A DNA stretch of 55,257 nucleotides. Origin: Neobacillus citreus. Its GTDB lineage: Bacteria; Bacillota; Bacilli; Bacillales; Cytobacillaceae. Shown here in pieces: positions 41,941 through 50,330 of this stretch; positions within the stretch are counted from its first letter, which is position 1, and every line of letters starts with the position of its first letter. The stretch is from the NCBI RefSeq assembly GCF_018343545.2, contig NZ_JAGYPE020000033.1, positions 1 to 55,257 of the forward strand. The letters run 5' to 3'. Under the pieces are notes generated by a model. The model made no database searches. It saw only the letters and a program-made list of their open reading frames with translations, and was not told the origin of the DNA. The position numbers were made by a program, and so were the translations under genes.

Positions 41941-43557
41941 GTGGAAAATACGGTAACACGAAAACAATGGATCCAGTTTGTTGCTTTAGTATTTGGGGCG
42001 TTTATTTGTATCGAAGCCATGGTATTTCAAGCCCCGGCAGTTCCGATCATCGCTCAGCATTTTAAGGTTCCTCCATTTTTGGCCGGCTTGATTATTCTGT
42101 CATTTTATATCACTTCAACGGCCTTCTATCCGCTTGCAGGAAGAGTCGCAGACCGAATTGGCAGGAAACGCGTTATTTTGTTTGGGATGATTATCTTTAC
42201 CATCTCTGAGTTCGCAGCCGCTTTAAGCCCCACCTTCTCCTTCCTCCTGGCTGCACGTGTCGTACAAGGATTTTCAGTATCCTGCATCCTGCCGGTGGCA
42301 CTCGCTTACATCGGAGTCCTGTTCCCGCCTGAAAAACGTGGAACCGCTTCTGGAATTTTTTCTGCTTTTCAAGCATTGGCTTCCACAACAGGAGCGGTAA
42401 TTGCCGGTTATTTAATCAGTATTTATGGATGGCCTATTGTGTATTGGGTGAGCGGAGGACTGACCGCCATTGGCTTTTTTGTTATTTTGGCGCTAGTTCC
42501 AGAATCAAAGGGTGAAGGCAGCAAATCCGTTGATATTATTGGAACCATCTTGATTATCATTGCGACTGGATGTTTATTGACGGTTTCAACGCTTGTAAGA
42601 AATTACGGCGCAGCATCGGCAATCACCTTAGGAACGCTGGCAGTCGGTATACTATCAGCCATATTAATATGGGTTACGCAAAACCGAAAGGCGAATCCGC
42701 TGATTGAGGTCTCACTATTAAAAAGCAGATTATTCACCGTAGTAGTAGTAGCCAATTTGGTCATTGTAGCGGCCTATCAGCTATTCATCTATGCCATGAA
42801 CTTTTTTCTTACGACAAGACCTGGCGGGAATGTAGCAGAAACAGGCTGGTTTTACACGGCTATCTATAGCTCTGCCTTCCTCGGAAACTTGATTTATGGA
42901 AAACTCTCAGACAAATTTAACGGAAAAAAACTATTAATTTCTATCCTTTTGCTGCCCGTTCTTACCTTATTCGTATACGCATTTTCAGTAAATACAGGAA
43001 CAGCCTTTAATTTTATTTTTATCTTAACCTTCATCTTTGGATTTGGAATGGGAGCGAATACTCCGCTTATTATCAAATACGCATTAGGGGAAATGGCAGC
43101 CGAAAAATATGCGGCCGGATCGTCTCTATTTCAATTCATCAGGGACTTTGGCGCTCCTTTTGGTCAGGTTACGGGGATTGTTATCTTTACAACCCTGACC
43201 ACTAGTTTTACCCAAACTGCTTTACTGAATCAGGCAGAACAGGCGGGGGTCAAGGCAAGTCTTATGACTGCGGTTGAGCAAGCAGGAAGTACGGGAGGAA
43301 GTCAAATCGATGAAGGGCTCACCAATGAGTTACAATCGCTCGGGATTAAGTTTGAAGATTTACTGACAGCAGCTAAGACGGAAGGTTTTTCTGACGCCTT
43401 GCAGATTCTCGCTTTCATTACCATTGGCTTTTTCGTCCTTTCCATTCTAATTAGCCTGTTTATTCCGAATAAAAAAGCGAGTCCCCATTCCATTAATAGA
43501 AATAAAGCAGGAACCCCGCCAAAAATAGACGATAATTTGGAAACAGAAGCTTTATAA
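41941..43557 (+). CDS. MFS transporter, DHA2-type (14 TM), drug/organic acid exporter
   Basis: About 538 residues with 14 hydrophobic segments. Seen: FICIEAMVFQAPAVPIIAQHFKVPP, motif A in LAGRVADRIGRKRVILFG, motif C-like GAVIAGYLISIYGWPIVYWVSGG, and a hydrophilic stretch of about 60 residues before the last helix. GTG at 41941 six bases after GGGGGA is preferred over the ATG at 41914, which overlaps the leader region. TetR upstream suggests induction by a toxic compound, possibly a pathway substrate or intermediate. Confidence 0.9.
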   Translation: MENTVTRKQWIQFVALVFGAFICIEAMVFQAPAVPIIAQHFKVPPFLAGLIILSFYITSTAFYPLAGRVADRIGRKRVILFGMIIFTISEFAAALSPTFSFLLAARVVQGFSVSCILPVALAYIGVLFPPEKRGTASGIFSAFQALASTTGAVIAGYLISIYGWPIVYWVSGGLTAIGFFVILALVPESKGEGSKSVDIIGTILIIIATGCLLTVSTLVRNYGAASAITLGTLAVGILSAILIWVTQNRKANPLIEVSLLKSRLFTVVVVANLVIVAAYQLFIYAMNFFLTTRPGGNVAETGWFYTAIYSSAFLGNLIYGKLSDKFNGKKLLISILLLPVLTLFVYAFSVNTGTAFNFIFILTFIFGFGMGANTPLIIKYALGEMAAEKYAAGSSLFQFIRDFGAPFGQVTGIVIFTTLTTSFTQTALLNQAEQAGVKASLMTAVEQAGSTGGSQIDEGLTNELQSLGIKFEDLLTAAKTEGFSDALQILAFITIGFFVLSILISLFIPNKKASPHSINRNKAGTPPKIDDNLETEAL

Positions 43558-43563
43558 TAATAT

Positions 43564-43604
43564 AAAGATGCCGCTAACTCGATGGCTTAGCGGCATCTTT
43601 TATG
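43564..43604. terminator. Bidirectional terminator between the MFS exporter and module B
   Basis: Arms aaagatgccgctaa (43564-43577) and ttagcggcatcttt (43587-43600), 14 bp perfect, nine-base loop, followed by TTTT-rich sequence on the plus strand and A/T-rich sequence on the minus strand. It serves two convergent genes. Confidence 0.9.
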
Positions 43605-43605
43605 A

Positions 43606-45168
43606 TTAAGAGATACTTAAATCCAGTTTTTGAAGTTCGTCTCTTAACTTCCTCTTCAATATTTTTCCAACACCGTTTCTAGGCAGATTTTCCACAAACA
43701 GAACTCGTCTCGGAGATTTATATTTTGCAAGTTTTTCTTGCGTATAACGGATGATTTCCTCCTCTGTTACCTCTTTCCCAGGCTTTATCACCACGCAAGC
43801 GACAACCTCTTCTCCCATTCTTTCATCAGGCAGGCCAATTACGGCGACATCCGAAACCGCATCATGATTACTTAAAACTTCTTCTATATCTCGAGGATAA
43901 ATGTTAAAACCACCGCGAATGATTAAATCTTTCTTACGGTCTACAATATAAATGTAATCTTCGTCATCCATCATAGCCAGATCACCGGTGTATAACCAAC
44001 CATCTCTAATCGTTCTTTCCGTCTCCTCCAGCAAACCATAATATCCGGGTGTAATGGCTTCCCCTTGGACGATAATCTCGCCAATTTCTCCTTTTGGAAG
44101 TTCATTCCCTGCTTGGTCCACAATTTTAACTTTCACATAAGGATAAGGTGTACCTGCAGAACCACGTTTGATCGGCACACCGTCCCGATGACCGGAAACA
44201 CCGCCAGTTGCCGTTTCTGAAAGTCCATACGCTTCACGTATTTCCGCATTAAATCTTTTTTCAAAGCCTTCGATTACAGAGAGCGGCAAATTAGCTGATC
44301 CACAGTTTACAAATTCTAAGCTAGAAAGATTATATTGGTTAGGAATGGAACTAAACGCCAAATCATGAACCATTGCCGGAACAACGGCAAATTGTTTAAC
44401 CTTAAAGGTTTCAATCGCTTGGCATACTTTTTCTAAATCATATTTTGAAAATACAACGATGGAATCACCTAAAATAAGATTAGTAATCATAGCTCCAAAA
44501 CCATAAATATGTGCTAAAGGTAAAACCCCAATGGTTGTACCACGCTCAGTGTTTCCTTGGGTTAATTTCATTTCATACGCATTCATCGGACCGACTGTAA
44601 GATTTTTATGAGTAAGCATGACCCCTTTTGGTCTCCCTGTTGTACCGGAAGTATAAAGAATGACAGCAACGTTTTCTTCGTTTGCATCTTCCAATACCTC
44701 TTCCGATATATCAATATGTTCGATGGCAGGATATAACTCAATAATCTCGTAACCCTGGTACGCCTCCCTGTCTTCTATTTCATCAATAACAAAATATTTA
44801 ATAGGGTGGGTTAAATTCTGAGCAGCACTTATGATTTTTGGTAAAACTTGTGCAGATGTAAAGATCGCTTTTGCCTTCGAATCATTGACAATATAATGCA
44901 CTTCATTAGGATTTAAAACATACATGACGGGAATGACAATGTTACGGGCATGAAGGATGCCTTGAAAAGAAAAAATCACTTCTGGATTATTTTGCATACT
45001 AACAATAACTCTTTCACCATCGGAAATTCCATGATTTCTTAAGAGAATCCCTATTTTCTTAGCGATTACCTCAACTTCCAGGTTGGTGTAGACTTTTTCA
45101 CCATGATATAAAAAGGGATACTCCCCATACTGTTTCTTTGTGTGTTCAATCAAATCCGTCAGCAGCAT
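43606..45168 (-). CDS. AMP-forming acyl-CoA ligase (module B)
   Basis: 520 residues. Seen: LYTSGTTGRPKGVMLTHKNL (about residue 175), AYGLSETATGGVSG, LYTGDLAMMDDEDYIYIVDRKKDLIIRGGFNIYPRDIEEVL and the C-terminal Lys in NGVGKILKRKL. All core motifs are intact, unlike the module A ligase (TKD). ATG at 45168 after GAGGAGG. Last gene of module B, ending at the shared terminator. Likely activates a related acid, or re-activates the acid left after one round of side-chain cleavage. Confidence 0.93.
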   Translation of the reverse strand: MLLTDLIEHTKKQYGEYPFLYHGEKVYTNLEVEVIAKKIGILLRNHGISDGERVIVSMQNNPEVIFSFQGILHARNIVIPVMYVLNPNEVHYIVNDSKAKAIFTSAQVLPKIISAAQNLTHPIKYFVIDEIEDREAYQGYEIIELYPAIEHIDISEEVLEDANEENVAVILYTSGTTGRPKGVMLTHKNLTVGPMNAYEMKLTQGNTERGTTIGVLPLAHIYGFGAMITNLILGDSIVVFSKYDLEKVCQAIETFKVKQFAVVPAMVHDLAFSSIPNQYNLSSLEFVNCGSANLPLSVIEGFEKRFNAEIREAYGLSETATGGVSGHRDGVPIKRGSAGTPYPYVKVKIVDQAGNELPKGEIGEIIVQGEAITPGYYGLLEETERTIRDGWLYTGDLAMMDDEDYIYIVDRKKDLIIRGGFNIYPRDIEEVLSNHDAVSDVAVIGLPDERMGEEVVACVVIKPGKEVTEEEIIRYTQEKLAKYKSPRRVLFVENLPRNGVGKILKRKLRDELQKLDLSIS

Positions 45169-45214
45169 GATATTCCTCCTCGATCCAATTCATCTTTTAT
45201 AGATTCATGAACTT

Positions 45215-46351
45215 TTACCAATTTAAAGCCACTGCTGCTCTTTCCTTATATTGCTGAATACTGCCAAGGTAATTTTCATAGTACCGCGCTCGTTTTAAAT
45301 AAAGCTGGCAATCAAGCTCCTCGGTAAATCCGATCCCTCCATGAATTTGGATACTATGGGAGGCTATGCGAATATAAGCTTCCGTAACAAAAGCACGTGC
45401 GCTAAAGATTGCCGCTTCCCTATCTGCCGCATTCGTTTCAAGGGTCCAGTTGGCGTAGTAGCTTAACGACCTGGCAGTCTCCAAATCTGTTTTCATATCA
45501 GCAATTCGATGTTTAATCGCTTGGAAGCGGCCAATCGGCTGACCAAATTGAACGCGAATATTCGCATATTCTGTAGTCATTTCGACCAGCCGGTCCATTC
45601 CCCCAACCATCAGTGAACACAAAGCTGCATTTACATGAAGCAAACCCTCCTGTAAAATGGACCAGCCTTGATTGATTTCCCCCAACAGTTGCTCGGTCGA
45701 AATAGCCACATTTTCGAACGTTATTTCAGCCAACTGTCTGGTTTCATCAAAACATTTTTGCTTGCGTGTTGCTGCATTTATTTCTTCCCTGTCTAGTAAT
45801 ACTAACGACAGTCCCGCTCCATCTATTCCGTCCGAGGAGCGCACTAGCAACAAATATGTGTCAGCAGTTTCCCCTTCTGGGACTAACGATTTTGTTCCAT
45901 TAATGACAAGTGAGCTTCCCAACGTTTGAGCAGAAGTTCGTACCTCATCGGGATGATAGCCTCTCTTCGGCTCCAGCCAGGCAAGTGTAACCGTTCTTGA
46001 TCCCGTTGCAATCTGCGGCAAATACTTTTGCCTTTGCTGTTCCGTTCCGTACTTTTCTATTAACGGAGCGGCGAAGGCAACCGTTTCCAAATAAAGTCCC
46101 GGCAAAAGGGCACGCCCTAATTCCTCAAGGACTGGAACCAGATCAAGTGCTCCAAGTTCAGCCCCTTCATATTTCTCCGGAATGGTGATGGCTGTACACC
46201 CGAGGTCCGCTAAACCCGTGAATGCTTTCGCGAATGATTTAACCTCTTCCTTGATAAAATCCCTAGCGATATTGGTTTGTCCGTGTCCATCCAAAAATTT
46301 ACGGACAGAATGGCGAAACATTTCCTGCTCTTGGCTCAATGAAAAATCCAT
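45215..46351 (-). CDS. Acyl-CoA dehydrogenase family protein (module B, divergent subunit)
   Basis: About 378 residues. Seen: MDFSLSQEQEMFRHSVRKFL, ITIPEKYEGAELGALDLVPVLEELGRALLP, AWLEPKRGYHPDEV in place of EPxAGSD, RVQFGQPIGRFQAIKHRIADM and IQHGGIGFTEELDCQLYLKRA. The missing FAD-loop motif marks it as the FadE28/ChsE2-like half of a heteromer with the product of 46375. ATG at 46351 is 11 bases after AGGAGG; the GTG upstream overlaps the ribosome site. Confidence 0.9.
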   Translation of the reverse strand: MDFSLSQEQEMFRHSVRKFLDGHGQTNIARDFIKEEVKSFAKAFTGLADLGCTAITIPEKYEGAELGALDLVPVLEELGRALLPGLYLETVAFAAPLIEKYGTEQQRQKYLPQIATGSRTVTLAWLEPKRGYHPDEVRTSAQTLGSSLVINGTKSLVPEGETADTYLLLVRSSDGIDGAGLSLVLLDREEINAATRKQKCFDETRQLAEITFENVAISTEQLLGEINQGWSILQEGLLHVNAALCSLMVGGMDRLVEMTTEYANIRVQFGQPIGRFQAIKHRIADMKTDLETARSLSYYANWTLETNAADREAAIFSARAFVTEAYIRIASHSIQIHGGIGFTEELDCQLYLKRARYYENYLGSIQQYKERAAVALNW

Positions 46352-46374
46352 ATCTTTCTGCACCTCCTATTCGA

Positions 46375-47568
46375 TTAGCGTCCCATATCCTTTGGCAGAC
46401 CGAGAATTCTTTCGGCAATCGCATTTTTCTGAATTTCACTCGTTCCACCGCCGATTGTCATTCCAAATGAATAAAGGTAATTTTTTTGCCAGAATGAATC
46501 CACGATTGCATCCTCTTTCCACAATAATCCCTGGTGTCCATGCAGCGATACTGCGTAAGAAAACATTTCCTTTGTCAGTTCACTCACAAGAAGTTTATCC
46601 ATCGAGCCTTCTGCACCAGGATAGCCTCTTTTGATCGTTGTTGTTAAATTGCGATAATAGTTTAATAGCGCACCTCGCGTTCGTGTGTAAAGGTCAATCA
46701 TCCTTTGGCGGACAAAGGGGTCTTTAATTAATGGGCGTCCATTATCCTGAAGCTCTTTTGCAAGCTTTACAAAATCACCAAATTGCTGTTCCAGTGTAAA
46801 CAGCTGGGCACCAATCCCCGTCCGCTCGTGCATGAGCAGGGTAATCATAACCTTCCAGCCTTCATCGACTTCACCCACAATATCCTCATCATAGGCGACA
46901 GCATCATTGAAATACACTTCATTAAAATCATGTTCCCCATCCATTTGGATGATAGGTCTCGTTTCAACACCAGGCTGATGCATATCTACCAAAAATACCG
47001 TGATGCCTTTTTGTTTTTTCTCATGATTAGAGGTTCTCGCAAGCAAGAAGCATTTGTCAGCCAAATGGCCATAACTTGTCCATACTTTTTGGCCATTAAT
47101 GATCCAACGATCTCCATCCTTCACCGCGCTTGTTTTGAGTGCGGCAAGGTCTGACCCTGCGTTTGGCTCCGAATATCCTTGACACCAAACCTCTTCCCCG
47201 GTGAGCATTTTTTGGATGTATTTTTGCTTTTGTTCCTCCGTTCCTATTTGAATCAAGGTTGGACCAACCATATGAATGCCAACGTAATTAATAAGTGGCG
47301 GTGCCTTTACACGGACCATTTCCTGCTGATAAATGATTTCTTCCATTAAAGTTGCGTCGCTTCCGCCGTATTGGTTTGGCCAAGCGATGGCTGCCCAGCC
47401 GCCTTCATATAATTTTTTCTGCCAATTTCTTAAAAACTGTGCATACTCTTTTTCGTCTTCAGGAAGGGCTCTCTTCCCCTCTAACCATCCCTCAGGTAAA
47501 TTTTGCTCCAACCATTCTCTTAGCACAGACCGAAATTTTTCTTCCTTTTTCGTAAAAGAAAAATCCAT
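46375..47568 (-). CDS. Acyl-CoA dehydrogenase family protein (module B, FAD-motif subunit)
   Basis: 397 residues. Seen: AAIAWPNQYGGSDATLMEEIIYQQEM, WCQGYSEPNAGSDLAALKTSAVKDGDRWIINGQKVWTSYGHLADKCFLLART (given in parts: SEPNAGSDL and INGQKVWTS), and C-terminal IGGGTSEIQKNAIAERILGLP. FAD and substrate motifs are intact. It resembles the FadE29/ChsE1-type half and would pair with the 45215 product. ATG at 47568 after GGAGGGGG. It follows the DUF35 gene. Confidence 0.92.
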   Translation of the reverse strand: MDFSFTKKEEKFRSVLREWLEQNLPEGWLEGKRALPEDEKEYAQFLRNWQKKLYEGGWAAIAWPNQYGGSDATLMEEIIYQQEMVRVKAPPLINYVGIHMVGPTLIQIGTEEQKQKYIQKMLTGEEVWCQGYSEPNAGSDLAALKTSAVKDGDRWIINGQKVWTSYGHLADKCFLLARTSNHEKKQKGITVFLVDMHQPGVETRPIIQMDGEHDFNEVYFNDAVAYDEDIVGEVDEGWKVMITLLMHERTGIGAQLFTLEQQFGDFVKLAKELQDNGRPLIKDPFVRQRMIDLYTRTRGALLNYYRNLTTTIKRGYPGAEGSMDKLLVSELTKEMFSYAVSLHGHQGLLWKEDAIVDSFWQKNYLYSFGMTIGGGTSEIQKNAIAERILGLPKDMGR

Positions 47569-47599
47569 ATAGTGACATCCCCCTCCCGGATCTTTTTTA

Positions 47600-48016
47600 T
47601 TAAACCGTTTTCCACTGTGGAAGTGCTCTGTCTTCCGTTATATCGACCCAAACCATTTGAACGGGCATACCGATGTTTACTTCCTCTGGTTTGCATTCAA
47701 GAATATTACCGATAATCTTTACCTCCGGTACCTTTTCCAGTTCAATGATGGCAATGATTTGCGGAATATCGTCTTGAAATCCTGGTAAAAAAGGCCGGTA
47801 AGAAACGATATAGGAATAAACTGTTCCTTTAATGTCACTGCCAAGGTTTTCCCAGCTGAGCTCGGAACTCCCGCACCTGGCACAGCTTGGGCCTGGTGGA
47901 TGGGCATATTCCCCGCAGCTTTCACATTTTTGCAAGCTAAGTTCATGTCGGTCTGCCGCATCCCAATAAGGATGGTTATCATGATTTTTTAACGGTATTG
48001 GCTTTTGATAACTCAT
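47600..48016 (-). CDS. DUF35 zinc-ribbon/OB-fold protein (module B)
   Basis: 138 residues. Zinc ribbon SLQKCESCGEYAHPPGPSCARCGSSE (CxxC ... CxxC), then OB fold IKGTVYSYIVSYRPFLPGFQDDIPQIIAIIELEKVPEVKIIGN. It is the counterpart of the module A DUF35 protein and lies 12 bases after the thiolase-fold gene, which it probably binds. ATG at 48016 after GGAGGG. Confidence 0.92.
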   Translation of the reverse strand: MSYQKPIPLKNHDNHPYWDAADRHELSLQKCESCGEYAHPPGPSCARCGSSELSWENLGSDIKGTVYSYIVSYRPFLPGFQDDIPQIIAIIELEKVPEVKIIGNILECKPEEVNIGMPVQMVWVDITEDRALPQWKTV

Positions 48017-48027
48017 TAAAATCCCTC

Positions 48028-49191
48028 CTAGTTTCTAAGAATCATAGCACCAGCCATATCCGGACCGGCCCAGCCTGTACAAATTCCGATTTCGCAGTTT
48101 TCTACTTGGCGTTCTGTCCCTTTGTGCTCATGGCGGATTTGTCTTACGATTTCAAGGACATTATTCATGCCATGTGTATATCCTTCAGATAACATTCCGC
48201 CGGCTGTGTTCGAAGGAAGCCTGCCGCCCATTTTCAAATTCCCTTCTGCAACAAAATCCCCCACTTCACCACGAGGTGCGAAGCCGTATGCCTCAAGCTG
48301 CCTTAAGACAACCCAGCTATAGCAGTCGTAAATCGATGCCACCTGTATGTCTTCCGGCTTAACACCAGCCATTTTATAGACTTCCGGAGCTACATAATCG
48401 GAGGCTACTTGAGATAAATCGGACCAATAATGGGTATGCGGGTGACATTGACGCGCCGATATTCCCATAATATAAACAGGTCTTGACTTACAGTCCTTTG
48501 CTCTTTCAGCAGAAGTAACAATAATGGCATTCGCTTCATCTGATTCAAGACAGAAATCATGTCGGTTAAAAGGAAACACTAAATCAGGAGTATTCAAATA
48601 TTCTTCCATCGTTAGTGGTTTGCCATGGAAAAAAGCTTTCGGATTCCGCTGTGCATGTTCATAAAAGCTGACACACACATGGCCAAGATGCTCTTTTCTA
48701 ATGCCTGTCTCATGCATATGCCGGGTGGCAAATAAGCCGAACCACTGTCCAGGACCTCCTGCCCCGTAAGGAATAATAAAGCTTCCGCCGTCGATAGCTG
48801 TTTGAAGCATATTGACATCCCAGCCGCCGCCGCCCATTCTGACTCCTGAACGACCATTCATGGAACGGTAAATGAGGACTGTGTTTAACATGCCGGCTTC
48901 AATCAATCCGATCGCATCGGCAATTAACATCTCCGTACTGCTTCCTCCTCCGGAAATATCTTTGACATACTTAGGTCTCACCCCTAAATAAGTGGCCAAT
49001 TGATGGGAAGTACAGGAATCATTCTCCTGATAGCTCATGAATCCATCAATTTCCGTAGCACTGATGCCCGCATCGGCAATCGCTGCCCGGGCGGCGTCTA
49101 ACGCCAGATGGAGCGGTGTTCTCCCCGAATTCTTTGACCGTTCACTTTCTCCAACGCCAACAATGGCATAGCGGTTAGATATATTACCCAT
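48028..49191 (-). CDS. Thiolase-fold protein without the nucleophilic Cys (Ltp-type aldolase candidate)
   Basis: 387 residues. Aligned by eye to the module A protein: YAIVGVGESERSKNSGR, the glycine loop KDISGGGSSTEMLIADA, RHDFCLESDEANAIIVTSAERAK, and SNTAGGMLSEGYTHGMN. In the glycine loop the thiolase nucleophile position is Thr86, not Cys, so a classical thiolase reaction is excluded. The Tyr motifs (IYDCYSW and EGYTHGMN) remain. This fits a retro-aldolase of the Ltp2/Ltp3/Ltp4 kind working with the adjacent DUF35 protein. ATG at 49191 after AAGGAGG. Confidence 0.88.
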   Translation of the reverse strand: MGNISNRYAIVGVGESERSKNSGRTPLHLALDAARAAIADAGISATEIDGFMSYQENDSCTSHQLATYLGVRPKYVKDISGGGSSTEMLIADAIGLIEAGMLNTVLIYRSMNGRSGVRMGGGGWDVNMLQTAIDGGSFIIPYGAGGPGQWFGLFATRHMHETGIRKEHLGHVCVSFYEHAQRNPKAFFHGKPLTMEEYLNTPDLVFPFNRHDFCLESDEANAIIVTSAERAKDCKSRPVYIMGISARQCHPHTHYWSDLSQVASDYVAPEVYKMAGVKPEDIQVASIYDCYSWVVLRQLEAYGFAPRGEVGDFVAEGNLKMGGRLPSNTAGGMLSEGYTHGMNNVLEIVRQIRHEHKGTERQVENCEIGICTGWAGPDMAGAMILRN

Positions 49192-49227
49192 CTATAAAAC
49201 CTCCTTTTTTCTATTAATCAACTTGTT

Positions 49228-49644
49228 TTAATGAAATCTTAATACAGCTTGACCAGATCCAACGGTTTCTTCCGGAGATTTTGAAGCTGTTAGGGACAAG
49301 CTGACATACTGCCCGCCTTCCTCTTCATAAACCTTTTCAACTACGGTGGAGCAGGAGATCACATCCCCTGGCCGGGTCATTCCCGCAAAGCGCATGCGAA
49401 ACCTTGTTATTTCTGCATTTGTTCCTGCCAGCTTCATCACGTATTCGCCTAAAAATCCCATTATCAGCATACCGTGAGCGATTACCCCATCCATTCCAAT
49501 CCTTCTAGCAAACTCATCATCTGTATGAAGCGGGTTAAAATCACCAGAAGCCCCAGCATATTGAACCAATTGTACCTTTGTAACCGGCTCCTTCATTAAC
49601 GGTTCCAGCACTTTCCCTTCCTTAAGCTCTTTAAATTCCAGCAC
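49228..49644 (-). CDS. MaoC-type hydratase (HadB-like, module B)
   Basis: About 138 residues. Hotdog with the hydratase-2 motif QYAGASGDFNPLHTDDEFA (Asp and His catalytic), then GVIAHGMLIMGFLGEYV and RFAGMTRPGDVISC. Closer to HadB or R-specific hydratases than to ChsH1. GTG at 49644 lies about ten bases after AAAGGAGG; the ATG at 49665 overlaps the previous gene's stop and has no ribosome site. It would pair with the 49662 product as a HadAB-like heterodimer. Confidence 0.88.
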   Translation of the reverse strand: MLEFKELKEGKVLEPLMKEPVTKVQLVQYAGASGDFNPLHTDDEFARRIGMDGVIAHGMLIMGFLGEYVMKLAGTNAEITRFRMRFAGMTRPGDVISCSTVVEKVYEEEGGQYVSLSLTASKSPEETVGSGQAVLRFH

Positions 49645-49661
49645 GCTACAATAGCCTCCTT

Positions 49662-50108
49662 TCATTTCGGCAATGGTCGATAGACAATGTTCATCCGGCT
49701 GATAGCGACCATATTACCTGCTTCATCCTTCATCTCCGTATCAATAACTAAAAACTGCATCGTACCGCTTCTGCCTTCTTTTTCATATAAGTCCGATACT
49801 TTTATTTGGCAGGACAAACAGTCTCCCGATCGAATCGGCCGGTAATAAATAAACTCTTGTTCACCATGAAGCATTCTCCGCTCATCTAGTTTAATAGGCA
49901 AGCCGCCCCCTTCAGAGCCTATCGCAATCGGAAACGTTGGCGGTGCGATCAAACCGCCATAGAATGTTTGCTCTGCAAATTCCTGATCAGTATATAAAGG
50001 ATTCCCATCTCCAATCGCCTGAGCAAACTGGCGGATGTGCCGTTTCTCTACTTCAAAAGTGAATAGCTCCCCTTTAACACCGACCATACTTTTATCGAGA
50101 TTCACCAT
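49662..50108 (-). CDS. FAS1-like/MaoC N-terminal-type dehydratase (HadA-like, module B)
   Basis: About 148 residues. Seen: VEKRHIRQFAQAIGDGNPLYTDQEFA, YGGLIAPPTFPIAIG, MLHGEQEFIYYRPIRSGDCLSCQIKVSDLYEKEGRSG. This is the substrate-binding half of two-subunit hydratases (HadA/HadC or ChsH2 N-domain). ATG at 50108 five bases after GGGAAG. First gene of module B behind a good promoter. Confidence 0.88.
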   Translation of the reverse strand: MVNLDKSMVGVKGELFTFEVEKRHIRQFAQAIGDGNPLYTDQEFAEQTFYGGLIAPPTFPIAIGSEGGGLPIKLDERRMLHGEQEFIYYRPIRSGDCLSCQIKVSDLYEKEGRSGTMQFLVIDTEMKDEAGNMVAISRMNIVYRPLPK

Positions 50109-50192
50109 TATCACTTCCCGGTTTGTATTTTCTTAGAAATAGTGCCTGAATATTTGGTATATTTATAATTTTAAATAGATTGGAATAAGGAG

Positions 50193-50234
50193 ACAATGTA
50201 GAGTTTTATAAAAAAATGACCTCTCCATTGTAAA
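50193..50234 (-). promoter_or_regulatory. Module B promoter bracketed by an inverted repeat
   Basis: Minus strand -35 TTTACA (50229-50234), 18-base spacer, -10 TATAAA (50205-50210). acaatgtagag (50193-50203) and ctctccattgt (50221-50231) form an inverted repeat (10 of 11) that covers the -10 and reaches the -35. This is a good operator candidate. The remainder of 50109-50300 shows no other clear element. Confidence 0.6.
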
Positions 50235-50295
50235 AATCTACAACGCATCATCAATTTTTGTTGGCATAAAAGGGGGAATTAGTATTTAAAAAGCA

Positions 50296-50330
50296 ATAAA
50301 AAAACAAGAGAAGGTCAACCTTCTCCTGTT
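50296..50330 (-). terminator. Terminator of the PucR-type regulator gene
   Basis: Minus-strand hairpin aacaggagaagg / ccttctcttgtt (arms 50319-50330 and 50303-50314, one wobble pair, four-base loop), followed by TTTTTTTATT. It starts one base after the regulator stop. Confidence 0.9.
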
